The notes under the pieces are model-generated. The model did no database searches. It saw nothing but the letters and a program-made list of their open reading frames with translations, and was not told the origin of the DNA. From positions 4,588,001 to 4,652,000 of the forward strand of contig NZ_FMHV01000002.1 in NCBI RefSeq assembly GCF_900091465.1: DNA of 64,000 nucleotides, written 5' to 3'. Positions 54,418 through 63,893 of this stretch are shown here, one piece after another; the stretch's first letter is position 1, and each line of letters starts with the position of its first letter. The position numbers were made by a program, and so were the translations under genes. The stretch comes from Micromonospora rhizosphaerae (lineage in GTDB: Bacteria; Actinomycetota; Actinomycetes; Mycobacteriales; Micromonosporaceae).

Positions 54418-56144
54418 CCCGCCTGGTCAACGTGGCCCCGGACTTCGCCGGGGAGGCGCTCGAAGGATTCGTGGCCGCGCACTGCGAGCACGTCATCCCG
54501 GTGCACGGCGGGGTGGTCCGCGCATCGGCCACCCCGGCCGGCAGGGTCGCGGTGGTGCTGGGGGGTGGGTCGGGCCACTACCCGGCCTTCGCCGGTTGGG
54601 TCGGCCCGGGCTTCGCGCACGGTGCCGTCTGCGGCAACATCTTCGCATCGCCGTCCGCGAGCCAGGTGTACTCCGTCGCCCGCGCCGCCGACGCCGGCGG
54701 TGGCATCATCCTCGGCTTCGGGAACTACGCCGGTGACGTCCTGCACTTCGGTCAGGCCGCGGAACGGCTGCACGCCGAGGGCATCGACGTCCGTACGCTC
54801 GCCGTGACGGATGACATCGTCTCCGCCCCGCCGCAGAAACGTGATCAACGCCGCGGCGTCGCGGGCGACATGATCGTCTTCAAGATCGCTTGTGGTGCGG
54901 CGGAAGACGGCCTGGACCTGGATGCGGTGGAGGCGATCGGCCGCCGCGCCAACGACGCCACCTTCTCCTTCGGCGTCGCCTTCGACGGCTGCACCCTTCC
55001 CGGGGCCGGACACCCCCTGTTCACCGTCGAACCGGGGCACATGGCGATCGGGCTGGGTATCCACGGCGAGCCCGGAATCGGCAAGCAGCGGCTTCTCGGC
55101 GCCGACGAGCTGGCGGATCTGCTGGTTGGCGAGCTCCTCGACGAGGCCGGGACCAGCCGGTCGAGCGGCCGGGTGGCGGTCCTGGTCAACGGCCTCGGCT
55201 CGGTCAAGTACGAGGAACTCTTCGTCGTCTACCGTCGAGTCGCCCATCAACTCGGGAAGGCTGGCCTGACCATCGTCCGGCCGACGGTCGGAGAGCAGGT
55301 CACCAGCCTGAACATGTCCGGCCTCTCGCTGACCGTCACCTTCCTCGACGACGACCTCGAAAAGTACTGGGTCGCGCCGGCCGACACCCCCGCCTTCCAC
55401 CGCGGCCCCGTCATCGACGAACAGCCCCGCCGCGTACTCGCGGTCGCCGGGCCTCCGCGGCGCATCCAGCCAGGTTCGCCCGCCTCGCGCGCCTGCGCCG
55501 CCCGCGTCGCGCGGGCACTGGCCCATGTCCGGGACGTCGTGCTCCAGCACGAGGCCCGCCTCGGCGAGATCGACGCGGTCGCCGGCGACGGAGATCACGG
55601 CATCGGCATGGCGCGCGGCACCGCGGCCGCCGCAGAGGCGGCCGAGGTGGCGGCCGATGAGCGGGCGGGTGTCCGGGGACTGCTGATACAAGCGGCCAAG
55701 GCCTGGTCCGAACGGGCCGGCGGCACCTCGGGCGCCCTGTGGGGTGCGGCACTCACCGCCGCCGCCGGAACGTTGGACGACGAGAATGTGCCGACCCCTG
55801 ATGACATCGTCCGGGCGAGCGGCGCGGCCGTCGCGACCGTCATGCGACTGGGCGGCGCCGAGCCCGGCGACAAGACGTTGGTCGACGCCGCCGTGCCGTT
55901 CGCGCAGGTGCTCGAGGCCCGGACCGAAGCGGGAACGCCGCTGGGCGCCGCGTGGTCGGCCGCTGCGCATGCGGCGACGCAGGCGGCAGAGGTAACCGCG
56001 CACATACCCGCGCGTCTCGGGCGCGCGCGCACCCACGGCGACGGCAGCATCGGCACGCCCGACGCGGGCGCGGTCTCCTTCGCCCTGATCGTCAGCGCTC
56101 TCGCTGTTCACTTCGCCACCGACCAACCCCGGGAGCAGCCATGA
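54414..56144 (+). CDS. Dihydroxyacetone-kinase-family DhaK-DhaL fusion, probable erythrulose kinase
   Basis: 576 residues. DhaK domain 1-330 with [31 protein letters not shown] and the substrate-binding His in [14 protein letters not shown]; DhaL domain about 365-576 with the ATP/Mg motif [16 protein letters not shown] and [14 protein letters not shown] single-chain ATP-dependent enzyme. With RpiB- and TPI-like isomerases behind it, it fits L-erythrulose 1-kinase (LerK) or D-erythrulose 4-kinase (DerK) rather than glycerol metabolism. Overlaps both neighbours by ATGA. Confidence 0.92.
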   Translation: MTRLVNVAPDFAGEALEGFVAAHCEHVIPVHGGVVRASATPAGRVAVVLGGGSGHYPAFAGWVGPGFAHGAVCGNIFASPSASQVYSVARAADAGGGIILGFGNYAGDVLHFGQAAERLHAEGIDVRTLAVTDDIVSAPPQKRDQRRGVAGDMIVFKIACGAAEDGLDLDAVEAIGRRANDATFSFGVAFDGCTLPGAGHPLFTVEPGHMAIGLGIHGEPGIGKQRLLGADELADLLVGELLDEAGTSRSSGRVAVLVNGLGSVKYEELFVVYRRVAHQLGKAGLTIVRPTVGEQVTSLNMSGLSLTVTFLDDDLEKYWVAPADTPAFHRGPVIDEQPRRVLAVAGPPRRIQPGSPASRACAARVARALAHVRDVVLQHEARLGEIDAVAGDGDHGIGMARGTAAAAEAAEVAADERAGVRGLLIQAAKAWSERAGGTSGALWGAALTAAAGTLDDENVPTPDDIVRASGAAVATVMRLGGAEPGDKTLVDAAVPFAQVLEARTEAGTPLGAAWSAAAHAATQAAEVTAHIPARLGRARTHGDGSIGTPDAGAVSFALIVSALAVHFATDQPREQP

Positions 56145-56596
56145 CTCTTCGGATCGTCGTCGGCGCCGACAGCGCCGGCTTCAGGTACAAGGAGGCGCTC
56201 AAGGCCGACCTGGCCGACGACCCGCGGGTGCGCGAGGTCATCGATGTCGGCGTCGCCTCGGGCGAGGACGTCGCCTACCCGCACATAGCGGTCGCCGCCG
56301 CGCGACTGATCGCCGAGGGAACGGCCGACCGTGCCCTGCTCGTGTGCGGCACCGGACTGGGCGTGGCCATCGCCGCGAACAAGGTGCCCGGAGTACGGGC
56401 CGTCACGGCTCACGACTCGTTGTCCGTCGAACGAGCCATCCTGTCCAACGACGCCCAGGTGCTCACCTTCGGCCAACGCGTCATCGGGCTTGAGTTGGCC
56501 CGCCGTCTCGCCCGGGAGTGGCTCACCTACTCCTTCGACCCCAACTCCGCGTCCGCGGCCAAGGTCGCGGCGATCTGCTCGTACGAGGGTGACTGA
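56141..56596 (+). CDS. derI: RpiB/LacAB-family isomerase, probable D-erythrulose-4-phosphate isomerase (DerI)
   Basis: 151 residues: [83 protein letters not shown]. The catalytic-site Cys (VCGTGLG) is present. In tetritol pathways this family converts D-erythrulose 4-phosphate to D-erythrose 4-phosphate. Function assigned mainly from operon context; classical ribose-5-phosphate isomerase B is the alternative. Confidence 0.87.
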   Translation: MTLRIVVGADSAGFRYKEALKADLADDPRVREVIDVGVASGEDVAYPHIAVAAARLIAEGTADRALLVCGTGLGVAIAANKVPGVRAVTAHDSLSVERAILSNDAQVLTFGQRVIGLELARRLAREWLTYSFDPNSASAAKVAAICSYEGD

Positions 56597-56598
56597 CC

Positions 56599-57384
56599 GT
56601 GGTCCTGTGGGTCGGCACCAGCTGGAAGATGAACAAGACCCGGGCCGAGGCGGTGTCGTTCGCCACCCGGCTCAGGGACGCCGCGGCTGCCGGCGGCTGG
56701 CCCGGTGTGCAGCCGTTCGTCGTCCCCTCGGCGACCGCGATATCTGTGGTTCGCGACGCCTTGGGGCCGGATTCTCCCGTCGTCGTCGGCGCCCAGAACG
56801 CCCATTGGGAGGACGCCGGAGCCTGGACCGGCGAGGTGTCGGTGCCGCAGGTCGCCGATGCGGGGGCGACGCTCGTCGAGATCGGGCACTCGGAGCGGCG
56901 CGAGCACTTCGGTGAGACCGATCGGACCGTCAACCGTAAGGTGCGGGCGACTCTTCGCCACGGCCTGACAGCGCTGGTCTGCGTGGGAGAGTCCGCCGAG
57001 GTGCGGACGGCCGGTGGTGCGAGACAGCACGTGCTCTCGCAGGTGGCTGCCGCTCTTGATCGGGTGCCCGCCGGATCGGGCGTGCTGCTCGCCTACGAAC
57101 CCGTCTGGGCGATCGGGGACAGGGGTCGGGAGCCCACGGTCGACGAGGTCGCCGAGATCACCGAGGCCCTCGACGCGGAGTACAGCGGCGTGGCGTCCGG
57201 TCTCCTGTACGGCGGTTCCGTCACCACCGCGAACGCGAGGGACCTGCTGCACACCCGCGGCGTCACCGGGCTTTTCGTCGGGCGCAGCGCCTGGAACGTC
57301 GACGGATACCTGCATCTGCTGCGCATCGCGACGGACGTGGCCCAGGAGGCCGGCCGGGTGTTCGCGACGAAGGTCCCGCGCTGA
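56599..57384 (+). CDS. lerI: Triosephosphate-isomerase-family enzyme, probable L-erythrulose-1-phosphate isomerase (LerI)
   Basis: 261 residues with TPI catalytic residues: Lys in GTSWKMNKT, His in EIGHSERREHFGET, Glu in LLAYEPVWAIG. It differs from glycolytic TPI at GTSWKMNK (TPI has GNWKMN) and in loop 6 (IGDRGREPT instead of IGTG), as in LerI/EryH tetrulose isomerases. GTG start 2 bp after the derI stop. It would convert L-erythrulose 1-phosphate to D-erythrulose 4-phosphate. Confidence 0.87.
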   Translation: MVLWVGTSWKMNKTRAEAVSFATRLRDAAAAGGWPGVQPFVVPSATAISVVRDALGPDSPVVVGAQNAHWEDAGAWTGEVSVPQVADAGATLVEIGHSERREHFGETDRTVNRKVRATLRHGLTALVCVGESAEVRTAGGARQHVLSQVAAALDRVPAGSGVLLAYEPVWAIGDRGREPTVDEVAEITEALDAEYSGVASGLLYGGSVTTANARDLLHTRGVTGLFVGRSAWNVDGYLHLLRIATDVAQEAGRVFATKVPR

Positions 57385-57464
57385 CCCGCACGGGACCTTG
57401 TCACGACAGCACCCCATCCACCTGAACACCGAGCTCAACCACTACCACCAACGAAAGGGTCGCC

Positions 57465-58448
57465 ATGAAGCGCAACAGCTTGCTGCTCACCGCGGTCGTG
57501 GCCGCGTCGGTTCTCATCCTGACGGCGTGCGGTGAAGCCAAGGGCCAGAAGTCCGCCGGAGGCGACGGCGAGACATTCAAGCCCAAGGGCAACGTCACCA
57601 TGGTCGTTCCGTACGGGGCGGGTGGCGGCAGCGACATGTCCGGCCGCTCGATCGCGGCCGGCTTGGAGGCCGTCGTCCCCGGCCTCCGGATCAACACGGA
57701 GAACCGCGTTGGCGGCTCGGGCGCCGTCGGCTACTCCTACTTCCTGAGCAAGACGGGTGACCCGAACTACCTCCTGCCGAGCGAGACGGCGCTGCTGGCC
57801 CTGCCGCTCAACACCAAGGTGGCCTTCGACTACACCAGGTTCACCCCGATCATGAAGGTCGGCGACGACTTCACCCTCGCCGTCGTACCGGCGAACTCGC
57901 CGTGGACGACGTGCGCGGACGTCGTGAACGCCAGCAAGTCCGGACGCGTCGTCGCGGGCATCTCCGGTGTGACCGGCCTGGACAACGTGGTCTTCACGCT
58001 GACCGAGCAGGACACCGGCGCGAAGTTCGACCGGGTCCCGTTCGAGTCGGGCGAGGAACTGCTCGCGGCGCTGCTGGGCAACCAGATCCAGGTCGCGTCC
58101 CTCAACCCCGGTGAGGTCGTCGAGCAGCTCAAGGCCGGGAAACTCAAGGCGCTCTGCGCGTTCTCCGAGAAGCGGTACGAGTACCCCGAGCTGAAGGACA
58201 TCCCGACCGCGAAGGAGCAGGGGATCGACGTCGCGTTCGCCCAGTTCCGTGGCCTGATCGCGCCGGGCGGGATCAGCGACGGAGCCAGGAAGTTCTGGAT
58301 CGACGCGAGCAGGAAGTTCATCGAGTCCGACAAGGCCAAGCAGTACATCGCCAGCAACTACCTGCAGCCGAACGCGCTGTTCGGTGATGACTTCACGGCG
58401 TACCTCAAGGAGAACAACGACATGCTCAAGAAGGCCCAGGGCAAGTGA
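57465..58448 (+). CDS. tctC: Tripartite tricarboxylate transporter substrate-binding lipoprotein (TctC/Bug family)
   Basis: 327 residues. Lipoprotein signal LLLTAVVAASVLILTACGEA with lipobox LTAC. Mature domain: VTMVVPYGAGGGSDMSGRSIAAGLE, ENRVGGSGAVGYSYF, LAVVPANSPWTT and GLIAPGGISDGARKFW, the Bug-protein fold that binds carboxylates via water bridges. ATG 57465 after AAAGG. The stop overlaps tctB (GTGA). It captures the operon's substrate, implying a carboxylic acid. Confidence 0.92.
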   Translation: MKRNSLLLTAVVAASVLILTACGEAKGQKSAGGDGETFKPKGNVTMVVPYGAGGGSDMSGRSIAAGLEAVVPGLRINTENRVGGSGAVGYSYFLSKTGDPNYLLPSETALLALPLNTKVAFDYTRFTPIMKVGDDFTLAVVPANSPWTTCADVVNASKSGRVVAGISGVTGLDNVVFTLTEQDTGAKFDRVPFESGEELLAALLGNQIQVASLNPGEVVEQLKAGKLKALCAFSEKRYEYPELKDIPTAKEQGIDVAFAQFRGLIAPGGISDGARKFWIDASRKFIESDKAKQYIASNYLQPNALFGDDFTAYLKENNDMLKKAQGK

Positions 58449-59017
58449 GCACGCTGGCTCGTATCCGCGGCAACGGCGAGGCGACGGTGTATGCCGTGCT
58501 CGCCGTGGTCGGCCTCGCTGCCGCGGCGGGAGGCAGCTATTACGGCGTGTTCGTCGACGGTGGTCGGGTGGGTCCCGGCTTCCTGCCGGTCCTCGCCGGC
58601 GGCCTGACCGCGATCCTCTGCGGCTGGGTCGCCCTCGGGTCCGTGCGCGGCCAGCCGAGTCGTCCGGGCGGGGCTGCTGCCGGGGCCGGGCCGCACGCCG
58701 CCGGGGACACCGACCCGATGGAGAGCGGTACGGACGACGACGTCGACATCAGCGGGCGCAGCGGGCGGGAGCGGATCCGCAACCTCTGGAAGGTCTTCGG
58801 ACTGACCCTCGGCGCGATCCTGCTCGTGCAGGTGGTCGGCTTTCTGGCCGCGTTCGGCGGCCTTGTCTTCGTGATCTCGACCTGGGTCGAACGGCAGGCG
58901 CTGCTGAAGTCCGCGGTGATCGCGGCCGTCGCCACGGGGCTGATCTACGGCGTGTTCGGGTTGTTCCTGCACGTCCCCCTTCCCGGGGGGCTGCTCGGAG
59001 TGGGAACGGAAGGCTGA
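58445..59017 (+). CDS. tctB: Tripartite tricarboxylate transporter small membrane subunit (TctB)
   Basis: 190 residues with four hydrophobic segments (VYAVLAVVGLAAAAGGSYYG; PGFLPVLAGGLTAILCGWVAL; FGLTLGAILLVQVVGFLAAF; AVIAAVATGLIYGVFGLFL), split by a long acidic, Gly/Asp-rich loop of about 45 residues, longer than in many TctB proteins. GTG start overlapping tctC. The motif VGPGFLP is typical of TctB. Confidence 0.86.
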   Translation: MSTLARIRGNGEATVYAVLAVVGLAAAAGGSYYGVFVDGGRVGPGFLPVLAGGLTAILCGWVALGSVRGQPSRPGGAAAGAGPHAAGDTDPMESGTDDDVDISGRSGRERIRNLWKVFGLTLGAILLVQVVGFLAAFGGLVFVISTWVERQALLKSAVIAAVATGLIYGVFGLFLHVPLPGGLLGVGTEG

Positions 59018-59020
59018 GCG

Positions 59021-60526
59021 GTGATCGACAACGTCATTCTCGGGTTCCAGACCGCGTTGACGCCCCAGAACCTGCTCTGGTGCTTCGTCGGCGTTCTCGC
59101 GGGCACCGTGATCGGATTGCTGCCGGGGTTGGGGTCGACCACCGGCGTGGCCGTGCTCCTGCCACTGACCCTGGACTTCGAGCCCGTGACCGCGCTCATC
59201 ATGCTCGCCGGGATCTACTACGGCGCGCAGTACGGCGGAACCATCACGTCGGTGCTGATCTCCACTCCGGGTGAGGCGTCGAGCGTCGTGACGACGCTTG
59301 ACGGCTATCAGATGGCGAGGCGCGGGAGGGCCGGCGCGGCACTGTCCATCGCCGCCATCGGCTCCTTCGTGGCCGCCATCTTCTCGCTGGTCCTCCTGAT
59401 GGTGGTCGCGCCGCCCTTCGCCGACTTCGCGTTGAAGTTCGGCCCCGTCGAGAACCTGGCGATCATGATCCTGGGCCTGGCCACCATCGTCAGCTTCTCG
59501 GGGAATTCGAGAATCCGCGGCTTGGCGATGGCCGCGGCCGGGCTGCTGCTGGCGACCGTCGGGCTGGACGCCGGGACGGGCACGTCACGGTTCACGTTCG
59601 ACAGCGTCAACCTGCTCAGCGGCGTACCGTTCGTCGAGGTCATGATCGGGCTGTTCGCCGTCGGCGAGGTCATGTACCAGATTCGCATCGGCGCGGCGGT
59701 GCCGATCCGGACCCGCTTCCGGGAGCTGCTCATCACCAGAAGCGAACTGCGGCGCAGTATCGGTCCGATCGGACGCGGCAGCGTCCTGGGATTCCTCCTC
59801 GGCTGCCTGCCCGGGTCCGGTTCGACCCTCGCCTCCTTCATCGCCTACGGCGTCGAGAAGCGGGTCTCCCGGAACAGGAGCCAGCTCGGTCAGGGGGCCA
59901 TCGAAGGTGTGGCCTCGCCGGAGAGCGCCAACAACGCGGCGGCCAACGCGAACTTCGTGCCGACGCTCACCCTCGGCCTCCCGGGCGGCGGCACGACCGC
60001 CGTCCTGCTGGGCGCATTCACCATCTACGGTTTGCAGCCGGGCCCGCTCCTCTTCCAGAACCAGCCGACGCTGGTGTGGGGGCTGCTGGTCTCGTTCTTC
60101 ATCGGCAACGTGATGCTCCTGGTGCTCAACCTGCCGATGGCCCCGATCTTCGCCCAGATGCTGCGGATCCCGTACGCGTACCTGTACCCGATCATCCTGT
60201 TCACGAGCTTCGTCGGCGCGTACTCGATCGACAACAACATGTTCAGTGTCTGGGTCGTCTTCGTCGCGGGCGTCGCTGGATACTTCATGAAGCTCTACAA
60301 CCTGCCGATGGCGCCCCTTGTCCTCGGCCTGGTCATCGGGCCCCTCTTCGAGAAGGCGCTGACCCAGACCTCCGCCCTCGGTGACGGTGACCTGCTGATC
60401 GTCCTCTCACACCCCATCGCCCTCGTCGTGCTGGCCCTCGCCGCCCTGCTGGCGGCGGGCCCGTCGCTGGCGAGGTTGCGACCGCGCAACACGCCGGCCA
60501 GGGAGCGCGAGCCCGCCGGCGTCTGA
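59021..60526 (+). CDS. tctA: Tripartite tricarboxylate transporter large membrane subunit (TctA)
   Basis: 501 residues, about 12 membrane segments, with TctA signatures GLLPGLGSTTGVAVLLPLTLDFEPVTALIMLAGIYYGAQYGGTITSVLISTPGE, LGCLPGSGSTLASFIAYGVEKR and EGVASPESANNAAANANFVPTLTLGLPG. Last gene of the operon, closed by a terminator. Powers substrate uptake by an ion gradient. GTG start 3 bp after tctB. Confidence 0.95.
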   Translation: MIDNVILGFQTALTPQNLLWCFVGVLAGTVIGLLPGLGSTTGVAVLLPLTLDFEPVTALIMLAGIYYGAQYGGTITSVLISTPGEASSVVTTLDGYQMARRGRAGAALSIAAIGSFVAAIFSLVLLMVVAPPFADFALKFGPVENLAIMILGLATIVSFSGNSRIRGLAMAAAGLLLATVGLDAGTGTSRFTFDSVNLLSGVPFVEVMIGLFAVGEVMYQIRIGAAVPIRTRFRELLITRSELRRSIGPIGRGSVLGFLLGCLPGSGSTLASFIAYGVEKRVSRNRSQLGQGAIEGVASPESANNAAANANFVPTLTLGLPGGGTTAVLLGAFTIYGLQPGPLLFQNQPTLVWGLLVSFFIGNVMLLVLNLPMAPIFAQMLRIPYAYLYPIILFTSFVGAYSIDNNMFSVWVVFVAGVAGYFMKLYNLPMAPLVLGLVIGPLFEKALTQTSALGDGDLLIVLSHPIALVVLALAALLAAGPSLARLRPRNTPAREREPAGV

Positions 60527-60530
60527 CATA

Positions 60531-60565
60531 CCGTCCCGGGGTCGCTGCCCGCGATCCCGGGACGG
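60531..60565 (+). terminator. Hairpin terminator of the catabolic/transport operon
   Basis: Perfect 10-bp stem CCGTCCCGGG / CCCGGGACGG with a 15-nt loop, 4 bp after the tctA stop. Confidence 0.8.
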
Positions 60566-60715
60566 CCGCGTTCGGCGTCACCGCTCTCTCCCCTGGGTCA
60601 TGCGGGCGGCGTTCGCCCGGTCAGCAGCGCGGCGGTGCGATCCAACTGCGTGAACCGGGCGTTGGCGGGGTTGGTGGGCGGGCGCGTTGTCGGACCGGAG
60701 CTCTAGCGTCGGGGC

Positions 60716-61783
60716 ATGGCTCCCCTGCGGCTGGATCGTGATGAAGCCCGGCGGATCGCGGTCCGCGCCCAGCTGCTCGACGCGGCGCGCCCGACTGGGC
60801 TGCTGCCGGTCGTGGAGCGGTTGACGTTCCTGCAGTTGGATCCGACGGCGGCGGTGGCGCCGAGTGCCGATCTGGTGGCGTGGAGCCGGCTGGGTGCGGG
60901 GTACGAACCGGCGGATCTGCTGCGGGCGGTGGAACGGGATCGAACGTTGTTCGAGCATCGGGCGATGGTGCGGCCGATGGCGGACCTGGGGCTGTACCTG
61001 GCGGAGATGGCGGCGTGGCCCGAGGAACAGCGGCGGCGGGAGTGGTTGCGGGCGAACGAGTCGTTCCGGCGGTACGTGCTGGATCTGCTGCGGGATTCGG
61101 GGCCGCTGCTGTCGCGGGACGTGCCGGATCGCAGTGTGGTGCCGTGGCCGTCGACCGGGTGGACGAACAATCGCAACGTCACGCAGATGCTGGAGTTCCT
61201 GGCCGCGCGGCGGGAGATCGCGATCTCCGGGCGGGTGGGTCGGCAGCGGTTGTGGGATCTGGCGGAGCGGGTGTATCCGGCGGGTACGCCGGTGGTTCCG
61301 GCGGCGGAGGCGCTGCGTCGGCGGGACGAGCGGCGGTTGCGGTCGCTGGGTGTGGCCCGGGCGTCGGTGGTCGGTGAGGCGGGCGAGCCGGCGGTGGTGG
61401 AGGGCACGTCGGGGGTGTGGCGGGTCGATTCTGAGGCGGTCGGTCGGCCGTTCGCGGGGCGTACGGTGTTGCTGTCGCCGTTCGACCGGCTGGTGCACGA
61501 CCGGAAGCGGGCGTGGGAGCTGTTCGGGTTCGAGTACCACCTGGAGATGTACGTGCCGAAGGCGAAGCGGCGCTGGGGCTACTTCGCGCTGCCCGTGCTG
61601 CACCACGATGAGCTGGTCGGCAAGGTGGACGCGACGGCGGACCGGAAGGCGTCGGTATTGCGGGTGCACGCGGTGCACGGGGACGTGCCGTTCAACGCCG
61701 ATTCAGCCAAGGCGGTGCGGGCCGAGCTGGAGGCGTTGGCGTCGTGGCTGGGTCTGAGGGAGATCGAGCACACGCGCGGCTAG
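60716..61783 (+). CDS. Winged-helix DNA glycosylase family protein (AlkX/YcaQ-like)
   Basis: 355 residues of the HTH_42/AlkZ-YcaQ fold, with the active-site-type motif LTFLQLDPTAAVAPSADLVAWSRLG (QLD, as in AlkX/YcaQ rather than QxQ of AlkZ), LFEHRAMVRPMADLGLYLAEMAAWP and a C-terminal LLSPFDRLVHDRKRAWELFGFEYHLEMYVPKAKRRWGYFALPVLH. These enzymes unhook interstrand crosslinks and excise alkylated bases. Monocistronic; ATG 60716. Confidence 0.9.
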   Translation: MAPLRLDRDEARRIAVRAQLLDAARPTGLLPVVERLTFLQLDPTAAVAPSADLVAWSRLGAGYEPADLLRAVERDRTLFEHRAMVRPMADLGLYLAEMAAWPEEQRRREWLRANESFRRYVLDLLRDSGPLLSRDVPDRSVVPWPSTGWTNNRNVTQMLEFLAARREIAISGRVGRQRLWDLAERVYPAGTPVVPAAEALRRRDERRLRSLGVARASVVGEAGEPAVVEGTSGVWRVDSEAVGRPFAGRTVLLSPFDRLVHDRKRAWELFGFEYHLEMYVPKAKRRWGYFALPVLHHDELVGKVDATADRKASVLRVHAVHGDVPFNADSAKAVRAELEALASWLGLREIEHTRG

Positions 61784-62367
61784 CAGTAATCCAAGGGGAC
61801 GGTGATTTTCGACTCGTTCCTGGAGCTGAGCCAAGGCCGCGGACGGGATCGCCTTGTCCGACATGGGCGATATCGAGACGCTCAAGACCGTGATGTGCGC
61901 CACCGCCGCCGAGCTCGCCGACCCGGCGTCCGAGGCGCCGATCCGGGCGCTCAACCTGGAAATCGCCGACGATCCCGCGCTTGCGGCGCGATACCGGGAG
62001 AAACGGGCAAGGCCGGTCGGCGAGGCCAGGAAGGACCGACTGCCCGGCGCAACGAGCCCATGACCCCCCGGTTGCCATGATCCGGGCCTGGGCGAACTCG
62101 CGGGCTAGAGTCGCCACCCATGGAGACGGCACGGCAGTCCCCGCGACGGAGGCATCGCCCTGGTGGAGGGGTTCTTCGGGGACAACCGGCCGGCCGGCCG
62201 GCGTGACCGGAATCTCATCCCACTGGGCATCGTGGTCACCGCCACCGCGGTCGTGGCTTCGCAGCCGACGGCGGGCCCTGGGGAGGATCCGGAAAGCGAC
62301 CGGATCTGATCACGATCTTCGTAATACATCCCTTTCATTGGCAGGCGCTGTGAGTTCAGGAGGGTCC
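61784..62367. other. 584-bp gap with small doubtful ORFs
   Basis: A 67-codon frame from ATG 61863 (IETLKTVMCATAAELADPAS, EAPIRALNLEIADDPALAAR) and a short frame at 62163-62308 with one hydrophobic segment (NLIPLGIVVTATAVVASQPT) could be small genes or relics. Neither has a clear Shine-Dalgarno or family. I do not call them genes. Confidence 0.35.
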
Positions 62368-63633
62368 GTGTCGCTACGCAAGGTCATGTCGTCGTTCGCC
62401 GCGTTCGCGTGCCTCGTGGCCGCGGCATTGTCCGTCGGCGTGCAGCCCGCGATCGCGGCACCGACCACCACCGCCGTCTTCAACAATCCGCTCGGTACAG
62501 CCGATGAGAAGGCGGCGATCCAGACGCGCCTCGTGGAGTTGATCGACGGCGCGCCAGCCGGCTCCCGCATCAGGATGTCGATGTTCTACGCGTCCGACGC
62601 CACCGTGCCGAACGCCCTGATCGCGGCGAAGAACCGGGGGGTCGAGGTTCAGGTCATCTTCAACGACAACGACCCCGCCAAGGCGCCGTACGCCTCCCTG
62701 GTGACGGCGCTCGGCACCGACCTCAGCGCGCCGTCGTGGATTCTGTTCTGTCCGGCGGGCCGCGGTTGCATCGGCGACCGGGTGCTGAGCAAGGTCGGGT
62801 CGATCAACCACGACAAGTTCTTCCTGTTCTCCAGCACCCAGGGCGCCTCCGACGTGGTGGTCCAGTCGACGGCAAACCTGCACACCGGTCGGGACGGACT
62901 CGCGGGGTGGAACGCCGCGCTCGTGCTGGTGGGAAACACCAACATCTACAACGCCTACAGCGGCTACTTCGACGACCTCAAGGCTCGCGGGGTCAACAAC
63001 AACACCTACGACACCGGCCGGCCCGCGGTGACCTCCGGGAACGCGAAGGTCCATTTCTATCCGCGGCAGGAAAGCAACGGACAGCCGTACGACGACGCGA
63101 GCGAAGACACGATCATGACGGCGCTCAACCACGTCTCCTGCTTCGGCAACTCCGTCGTGGGCACGCAGGACGGCAGCCACCGCACCATCATCCGGGTCAA
63201 CCAGGCCATTTTCAGCCGCACCTACATCGCCTCGAAGCTGTGGGAGTTGGACAACGCGGGCTGCTACGTCGAGGTGGTGGAGCGATACGACCAGAACAGC
63301 AAGTCCGAAGCCGGCGCCATGAAGAACCTCCTCGCCGCCACGAGCAGCCCCTACGGCGGGCCGGTCGTCAAGTACTACTGCATCGGCGACAGCGTCTGGA
63401 CGCACAGCAAGTACCTTCAGGTCGAGGGCAACTACTACGGCCGCGCGGACCGGACCATCACCTGGGTCGGCAGTCACAACTTCAGCTACAACTCGCTGCG
63501 TCAGTCCGACGAGACCCTGCTGCAGCTCGAGGACTCCACCGTGTTCGACGCCTTCCGGACCAACTTCCGGACGGTCCGCGACGCCCCGGGGATCAGGTCG
63601 GTCGCCAACGGCGGTACGGCGGCCTGCCCCTGA
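62368..63633 (+). CDS. Secreted phospholipase-D-like protein
   Basis: 421 residues. GTG 62368 has a perfect AGGAGGG. A signal peptide ends near AIAAP. Two PLD-type half-sites: INHDKFFLFSS...TANLHTGRDGLAGWN and WTHSKYLQVEGNYYG...GSHNFSYNSLRQSDE; each HxK is followed by the Asn/Ser-rich strand in place of the canonical HKD, as in secreted actinobacterial PLD-like proteins. Cysteines (CPAGRGC, CFGNS, CYV, YYC, final CP) suggest disulfides outside the cell. Phosphodiesterase activity is likely; substrate unknown. Confidence 0.88.
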   Translation: MSLRKVMSSFAAFACLVAAALSVGVQPAIAAPTTTAVFNNPLGTADEKAAIQTRLVELIDGAPAGSRIRMSMFYASDATVPNALIAAKNRGVEVQVIFNDNDPAKAPYASLVTALGTDLSAPSWILFCPAGRGCIGDRVLSKVGSINHDKFFLFSSTQGASDVVVQSTANLHTGRDGLAGWNAALVLVGNTNIYNAYSGYFDDLKARGVNNNTYDTGRPAVTSGNAKVHFYPRQESNGQPYDDASEDTIMTALNHVSCFGNSVVGTQDGSHRTIIRVNQAIFSRTYIASKLWELDNAGCYVEVVERYDQNSKSEAGAMKNLLAATSSPYGGPVVKYYCIGDSVWTHSKYLQVEGNYYGRADRTITWVGSHNFSYNSLRQSDETLLQLEDSTVFDAFRTNFRTVRDAPGIRSVANGGTAACP

Positions 63634-63649
63634 CCGAGTCGGTTCGGCA

Positions 63650-63683
63650 GCCGGCCGGACGGACTCCTCTGGGTCCGGCCGGC
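63650..63683 (+). terminator. Hairpin terminator after the PLD-like gene
   Basis: 11-bp stem GCCGGCCGGAC / GTCCGGCCGGC with a 12-nt loop, 16 bp after the stop. Confidence 0.72.
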
Positions 63684-63893
63684 CGGCTCAGCCGGTCTCG
63701 CACCAGCCCCCGATCCCGTCGATGAGGCGACGGGATGGCACGGCCACGTGCGCCGCCGCCGCCCGCTGACGATGCCGGCGGTCGGCGTGTGGCAGGCTGA
63801 CGGTGACGCGACTGGCGGCACGGGGATGGCTTCAACCATCGGGGAGCTCGTCGCGGAGGTCGACCGCCTGGGCCTCCGCGGGCGAGGTGAGCC

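Noticed and set aside
61854..62080. Small plus-strand frames after the glycosylase gene
   Set aside because: No good ribosome-binding site or family; reported only as content of the gap.
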